Under the pieces are notes generated by a model that was given only the letters and a program-made list of their open reading frames with translations, searched no databases and had not been told where the DNA came from. A stretch of 42,742 bases of DNA from Francisellaceae bacterium (lineage in GTDB: Bacteria > Pseudomonadota > Gammaproteobacteria > UBA6186 > Azoamicaceae): assembly GCA_018703155.1 (NCBI GenBank), contig JABJGS010000027.1, forward strand, positions 1 through 42,742, in the 5' to 3' direction. Below, piece by piece: positions 37,973-42,742 of the stretch (position 1 is its first letter; the number at the start of each line of letters is the position of its first letter). The translations under genes were made by a program, and so were the position numbers.

Positions 37973-38521
37973 TTATTTTTCATTCCAGCGGGTATCAAGA
38001 CTAAAGTCAAAACCACCTTTAGCATTAAGTTGAATTTTATTAAGGTCAGTATTAGTCAAAATGTTATGCTGTTCTAAATCTCGCATAAACATTGAAATAG
38101 CATTATTATTTTCACTGCTACCTTTTATTTCTATATCATCTTTATTTCTAGCCACCTCTTTTAAGTAAATATTACTAGGAACTGAAGCTGCCAGATTATT
38201 AAATAATTTCACAATATTTAGTCGATCGCTTTGTAGATTATGAATCACTGACATTTTGTTTAGTAATGTATCTTTTTGGTCTTTCAAGCCTCGAATTTCA
38301 CTAATTTTGGCCTCAAGTCCAGCAATTTCTTTTTTTAAATATTTAACATCACCCTCAACATAACCATTATAAACATTTACCCCACCAGATATTAGGTATG
38401 TCATGCTAATGCCAATCATAAAAACCACAGCAGCAACTATTCCAAATTTACGATTTTCATATAAAAGAAAATCCTCTCTCCATGGAAGTAAATTTATTCT
38501 TGTAACTTCCTTATCAATCAT
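37973..38521 (-). CDS. pilN: Type IV pilus assembly protein PilN
   Basis: A 182-residue protein. The start at 38521 is chosen because it gives the conserved cytosolic motif RINLLPWRE at residues 8-16, which binds PilM, and overlaps the pilM stop as ATGA. One membrane helix (about 28-48), a coiled coil and a periplasmic domain (VPSNIYLKEVARNKDDIEIK) follow. The 10 extra codons of the longer reading frame are not conserved. Confidence 0.92.
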   Translation of the reverse strand: MIDKEVTRINLLPWREDFLLYENRKFGIVAAVVFMIGISMTYLISGGVNVYNGYVEGDVKYLKKEIAGLEAKISEIRGLKDQKDTLLNKMSVIHNLQSDRLNIVKLFNNLAASVPSNIYLKEVARNKDDIEIKGSSENNNAISMFMRDLEQHNILTNTDLNKIQLNAKGGFDFSLDTRWNEK

Positions 38522-39585
38522 TTCATTACATTCCTCATAGCAAGCCCACACCCACTTAATAATGTTGGTGCATCTTTAACTAAGCGATCTTCGTCAACAT
38601 GTTCTGATAAAATCATATGGTTAAATGGATTAGCAACCGCAGTTTTTATAGACACCATATTTTCAATAATCTTGTCTAAACCAGGGATATCACTAACCCC
38701 GCCGGTGATAAAAAGGTAATCTATTTGACTATAATCTTCGGCTGAAAAGAAGAATTGACACGCCCTGCTAATTTGTTGCGCAATTGTTTGCTTGAAAGGC
38801 TCTAGCACTTCAACATTATAGTCTTCTGGAAGACCACCATATTCTAATGCCAGTATAGTTTCATCTAAAGAGAGACCATATCGCCCCTGAATTTCATCTA
38901 TTAATTGTCTACCTCCAAAATTTTGGCCTCGACTATAGACAATCCGGAAATTATGAAAGACATCCATGGTGGTATTACTTCCACCAATATCGACTAAAGC
39001 TACTGTTTTATTCTTACCATGATCAAGCAGCTGATCTGACACTAAGGAAAATGCTCGTTCCTTCGCAAAAGAATCAATATCAACAATAATTGGCTTCAAG
39101 CCTGCCTTTTCAATTACTTCAAGTGTCTCAGCTACTTTATCTGACTTTGATACTGCTAGCAGTACATCATTTAAAGCAGGGTTCTTTGCTGATGGACCCA
39201 AAATCTGATAATCCAGCATTACCTCTTCAAGCGGATATGGTATATACCTATCAGCTTCAAGCTGTAATTCTTCACCCACTTCCTTATCACTCAACTCAGC
39301 ATCAAACTGGATGATTTTTGTGAAAGATTGTGAACTGGACACAGCCATAGCTACAAGTTGGCTCTGGATTGTAGTTTTCTCCAGCGCTCGCTTTAAAGCT
39401 TCTGATAAGGTTTCCACTCGGTTCTTAGGGGTTATATCTGTATATATCTTCTCAATTCCGTAATCAATCAGATGAATCTCTTCACCTCTTTGTTCCAGAT
39501 ACATAACCTTGACCGAGCTTGAACTTATATCAACTCCGACTATGGGCTCTTTAAAAATTCCAAAATATTCTAATAATGCCTTCAT
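38518..39585 (-). CDS. pilM: Type IV pilus assembly protein PilM
   Basis: A 355-residue cytosolic actin-like ATPase of the PilM/FtsA-like family, the base of the pilus alignment complex. The N-terminus reads FKEPIVGVDISSSSVKVMYL (phosphate-1 motif), followed by ELQLEADRYIPYPLEEVMLD, VALVDIGGSNTTMDV (phosphate-2), and FITGGVSDIPGL (adenosine motif). It is the first gene of the operon and diverges from mrcA, a classic arrangement. Confidence 0.95.
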   Translation of the reverse strand: MKALLEYFGIFKEPIVGVDISSSSVKVMYLEQRGEEIHLIDYGIEKIYTDITPKNRVETLSEALKRALEKTTIQSQLVAMAVSSSQSFTKIIQFDAELSDKEVGEELQLEADRYIPYPLEEVMLDYQILGPSAKNPALNDVLLAVSKSDKVAETLEVIEKAGLKPIIVDIDSFAKERAFSLVSDQLLDHGKNKTVALVDIGGSNTTMDVFHNFRIVYSRGQNFGGRQLIDEIQGRYGLSLDETILALEYGGLPEDYNVEVLEPFKQTIAQQISRACQFFFSAEDYSQIDYLFITGGVSDIPGLDKIIENMVSIKTAVANPFNHMILSEHVDEDRLVKDAPTLLSGCGLAMRNVMK

Positions 39586-39764
39586 TATTTTTACCGTTAA
39601 AATATGAGGGTTCTAACTTAAGTCTAGTGGTCTACAACTGTAAGTCAACTTGAATTATAATTTCTTGACCAGGCAACAACTATAGAATTTATACCAATAA
39701 TCGGCTTATAGCTTGACTAGAAGTTGTATAGCGTACAAAATGCTAACAATAACTTTTTGTTGAA

Positions 39765-42131
39765 ATGTCTTGTATTATGAAGTACTTAAACCTATCAAAA
39801 ATACTATTTACAGTGTCAGCTGGCTTTGCCATAGCTATAACAGTAGCTATAGTACACCTAGAAATGAACCTACCCTCGGTAGATTCACTCAAGGATATAA
39901 AGCTCCAAGTTCCACTTAAGATATACACAAAAGATGATAAATTAATTGCTGAATATGGTGAGAAACGACGTGACCCTGTTTCTATTTCGCAAGTCCCAAA
40001 AGAATTAATAAATGCCATCTTAGCAACTGAAGATAGAAGATTTTACCAACATCCCGGCGTAGACCTCCGTGGAATTTTGCGTGCTGCTAGCTCTTTAATT
40101 CTAAAAGGAACTAAAGAGCAAGGAGGCAGCACGATCACAATGCAAGTTGCCAGAAACTTTTTCTTAAGCCGAAATAAAACATTTGCCCGTAAATTCAATG
40201 AAATTTTATTAGCGCTAAAAATAGAACAAGAGCTCAGCAAAGATGAAATATTAGAATTATACCTCAATAAAATATACCTTGGTAAACGATCCTATGGAGT
40301 TGGCGCTGCAGCAGAAGTATATTACGGAAAAAAAATTGATGAATTAACTTTAGCTGAAATGGCAATGATCGCCGGATTACCACAAGCACCATCATCTATA
40401 AACCCTATTAATTCCCCTGAACATGCAGAAAAAAGACGCAGCCATGTATTACGCCGCATGCTACATTATGGCTATATTAATGAGCAACAATTTACTCAAG
40501 CAGACCTAGAACCAATAGAGACCAAATATCACGGTAGATCTATAGAGGTATCTGCGCCATTTGTTGCAGAGATGGTTCGCCAAGAACTGGTAGAAAAATT
40601 TGGTGAGCATGTATATGAAATTGGTTTAGATGTGTACACAACTATTGACAGTAAATTACAAATTAGCGCCAATAAATCTGTTTATAAATCTGTAATTGAA
40701 TACGATCAGCGACATGCATACCGTGGTGCTATAAAAAATCTACCTATGGACAATAAATTAACTGCAGATAATCAACTTAAGTTATGGCAGGCTGAACTCA
40801 GCAAATTCCCACGAGCAGGTAATTTAGCCCCAGCAATAGTTACCAATTTGGACAAAGATAAAGCCTTTATAATCTTCCGTAATGGCCACCTAGCAACTAT
40901 TGATTTTGAACAAATGACCTGGGCAAGACGTAAAAATTCACATAATAATTTAGGGCCAAAGCCTAAAGTAATATCAGATGCAGTTACCATTGGTGATGTC
41001 ATATATGCACAAAGCTTAGGTGCGGATAAGTGGCGGCTTGCTCAACGCCCAGAAGTTCAAGGTGCATTGGTCGCCCTATCCCCTGAAACCGGTGATATTT
41101 TGGCTTTAGTTGGTGGATTTGATTTTGCTTTAAGTCCATTCAATCGGGCAACACAAGCGCAACGACAACCTGGCTCCAGCATCAAACCTTTCATTTATGG
41201 AGCCGCTCTTGAAAATGGCTTTACTACTGCCAGCATTATTAACGATGCCCCAGTTGTTCAAGATGATCCTACCGGTGAGTTTGATTGGCGCCCTCAAAAC
41301 CACACCCATGAATTTTATGGTCCAACACGTTTGCGTGTTGGTATCACCAAATCTCGAAACATGGTATCTATTCGCCTACTGAAATCTGTTGGTCTTGATA
41401 TCACACGCAATTTCCTTAGTAAATTTGGATTTGACCTTAAAAACTTACCTAACTCTCTATCATTAGCTCTTGGAACTAATCATACAACCCCATTAACCTT
41501 AGCTGCAGCATATAGTGCTTTTCCCAATGGAGGTTATAGTATTACTCCTAATTACATCCATAAAATTCTAAATTACTCTGATAAAACTATTTATGAACAC
41601 AATATACCTGAGAAATGTGAAATGCTCTGTTCTACTGATGAAAAGATGCAGCGCATTATAGACCCACAAATAGCTTACTTAATGACTTCATTACTTCAAG
41701 ATGCAGTCCAGTCAGGAACAGGCCGAACTGCAGCTTCTGCTCTTCGGCGTGGAGACATTGCCGGTAAAACAGGAACCACTAATGACCAGAAAGACACTTG
41801 GTACTCTGGTTACAACAACGATATCGTTGTTACCACCTGGATGGGGTTTGATGAGCCGAGAACCTTACATGAATACGCGGTCCGAACAGCACTTCCTATG
41901 TGGATAAACTTCATGAGCGATGCACTAAAAGATAAACCACATAGCTCTCAAGCCCAACCTGAAGGCATGGTAACAGTAAAAATTGATCCTAAAACTGGTC
42001 TTTTAGCCCGCAGTGAACAAAATGATGCCATCTTTGAAATATTCACTAAAGATACCGTGCCAACCCAAATAGCACCTAGCCTATACAGCGCTAGCAAAGA
42101 TAACTCTTCAACTATAGAATCGTTGTTTTAA
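39765..42131 (+). CDS. mrcA: Penicillin-binding protein 1A (bifunctional)
   Basis: A 788-residue bifunctional peptidoglycan synthase. A membrane anchor (about 12-32) is followed by the GT51 glycosyltransferase domain with ATEDRRFYQHPGVDLRG (Glu89 catalytic), QGGSTITMQVARNFFLSR and ELYLNKIYLG. The transpeptidase domain has PGSSIKPF (Ser471), the SRN motif at 530-532, and KTGTT (Lys668). An OB-like insertion lies between the domains. The ATG at 39765 is not well supported by a ribosome binding site; ATG at 39777 is the alternative. It diverges from pilM across a 179-nt gap. Confidence 0.95.
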   Translation: MSCIMKYLNLSKILFTVSAGFAIAITVAIVHLEMNLPSVDSLKDIKLQVPLKIYTKDDKLIAEYGEKRRDPVSISQVPKELINAILATEDRRFYQHPGVDLRGILRAASSLILKGTKEQGGSTITMQVARNFFLSRNKTFARKFNEILLALKIEQELSKDEILELYLNKIYLGKRSYGVGAAAEVYYGKKIDELTLAEMAMIAGLPQAPSSINPINSPEHAEKRRSHVLRRMLHYGYINEQQFTQADLEPIETKYHGRSIEVSAPFVAEMVRQELVEKFGEHVYEIGLDVYTTIDSKLQISANKSVYKSVIEYDQRHAYRGAIKNLPMDNKLTADNQLKLWQAELSKFPRAGNLAPAIVTNLDKDKAFIIFRNGHLATIDFEQMTWARRKNSHNNLGPKPKVISDAVTIGDVIYAQSLGADKWRLAQRPEVQGALVALSPETGDILALVGGFDFALSPFNRATQAQRQPGSSIKPFIYGAALENGFTTASIINDAPVVQDDPTGEFDWRPQNHTHEFYGPTRLRVGITKSRNMVSIRLLKSVGLDITRNFLSKFGFDLKNLPNSLSLALGTNHTTPLTLAAAYSAFPNGGYSITPNYIHKILNYSDKTIYEHNIPEKCEMLCSTDEKMQRIIDPQIAYLMTSLLQDAVQSGTGRTAASALRRGDIAGKTGTTNDQKDTWYSGYNNDIVVTTWMGFDEPRTLHEYAVRTALPMWINFMSDALKDKPHSSQAQPEGMVTVKIDPKTGLLARSEQNDAIFEIFTKDTVPTQIAPSLYSASKDNSSTIESLF

Positions 42132-42231
42132 CACATTAACCTCATCTTAATGAATGCTAAGAAATGAAAATATTAGCGCCTTAACAATCATCTAGATTAT
42201 TAAGTAGTATGATATTAAACAAGACTCCACA

Positions 42232-42612
42232 CTAAAGACCAAATAGTATATCTGCTAATTCATCTAGCGTAGAAATATCTCCTAAAGAATAAATATTAGG
42301 TAACTTATAAAACACGTCAAAGCTATTATGTTGTGTTAAACCAACAGCTTGTCTATACAAAGAAAGTCCTAAAGACTGCTGTGCAAAATTTTTTCCAACT
42401 GGCCAATTAGATGCCTCTAACATAACTTTTAGCAATTTTTTATCCCAATCAAAAGTATCCATTAACTTACCAATCTCATAATGCCTATCGGAAACAGTAG
42501 CATCGCCCCAATCTATAATTCCTGATAAATGTCCATGTTCAACAAATACATGAGTTGTAACTATATCGCCATTTACAAAACACTCATCAAAAGCATCTAG
42601 TTTGTGAACTAC
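42232..42612 (-). pseudogene. Truncated aminoglycoside-phosphotransferase-like remnant
   Basis: The minus-strand frame from 42612 to the stop at 42232 encodes about 126 residues of the C-terminal lobe of an APH/choline-kinase-like enzyme. HGHLSGIIDWGDATVSDRHY is the metal-binding (DFG-equivalent) block. The catalytic loop is altered: where HGDxxxxN is expected, it reads NGDIVTTH, so the His and the Asn are both changed. An in-frame TGA (42613-42615) precedes it, and no N-terminal lobe is present. An internal ATG at 42462 gives only 76 aa. This is best read as a decayed gene. Confidence 0.7.
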
Positions 42613-42640
42613 TCATGGCTAAAGCCAAGAGCTTCCAATA

Positions 42641-42742
42641 CTAAGCTGCAACTTTTGAGGTCGCAACTTTTCTCTTCTTTTTTGACGCTTCATTGCCACT
42701 TGCATTAGCAGCCTTAGCTGCTAATGACTTAGATATGGCTCC
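42641..42742 (-). CDS. C-terminus of a Lys/Ala-rich protein (partial)
   Basis: The minus-strand frame is open from the window edge to a TAG at 42641-42643 and gives 33 residues. It reads SKSLAAKAANASGNEASKKK then RKVATSKVAA at the end. The Ala/Lys/Ser-rich composition resembles tails of histone-like or other nucleic-acid-binding proteins. It contains the basic cluster KKKRKV (residues 21-26 of the fragment). The rest of the gene lies outside the window, so the identity is unknown. The composition differs from the surrounding DNA in having few A/T-rich stretches. Confidence 0.6.
   Translation of the reverse strand, partial: GAISKSLAAKAANASGNEASKKKRKVATSKVAA

Overview
The window is AT-rich DNA from a gammaproteobacterium. 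The housekeeping gene order points to the Legionellales/Coxiella side of the class: pilMNOPQ followed by aroK-aroB-damX-hemE-coaD-yfhL, mutM facing them, an rpoS-type sigma factor, ihfB, and a tkt-gap-pgk-pyk-fba block. A host-associated life is an inference. It rests on a UhpT/UhpC-type sugar-phosphate antiporter beside the glycolytic block, several long orphan proteins, decayed gene fragments, and a nuclear-localisation-like basic cluster in the protein truncated at the right edge. No rRNA, tRNA, CRISPR array or insertion sequence was seen.

Left part (1-9.8 kb): the tail of an unknown gene, then a minus-strand operon ihfB / outer-membrane barrel / TorT-like periplasmic binding protein. It diverges from an rpoS-like gene that has a good sigma70-type promoter. 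Next come a ZapB-like coiled-coil gene with a strong terminator, a 703-residue orphan, a TM2-domain protein, a TesA-type SGNH esterase and the sugar-phosphate antiporter, which has an 18-bp inverted repeat in its leader.

Centre (9.8-18.3 kb): a queuosine-precursor transporter gene meets the antiporter gene tail to tail with a 4-bp overlap. The compact minus-strand operon tkt-gap-pgk-pyk-fba follows, then a divergent EamA/DMT transporter. Imported sugar phosphates could feed directly into these enzymes.

Accessory island (18.4-27.3 kb): a coiled-coil orphan, a nitrate/nitrite-porter-family MFS protein with a suspicious 5' end, a gene-poor stretch with a probable pseudogene, an overlapping alpha/beta hydrolase and multi-pass membrane protein pair, and two tail-to-tail orphan genes (386 and 627 aa). 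These are the best candidates for lineage-specific functions.

Right part (27.3-42.7 kb): mutM; the overlapping minus-strand operon aroK-aroB-damX-hemE-coaD-yfhL; a membrane-anchored Nudix-like gene between aroK and pilQ; pilMNOPQ ending in a clear terminator; the divergent mrcA (PBP1A); a truncated aminoglycoside-phosphotransferase-like remnant; and the C-terminus of a Lys/Ala-rich protein with a KKKRKV cluster.
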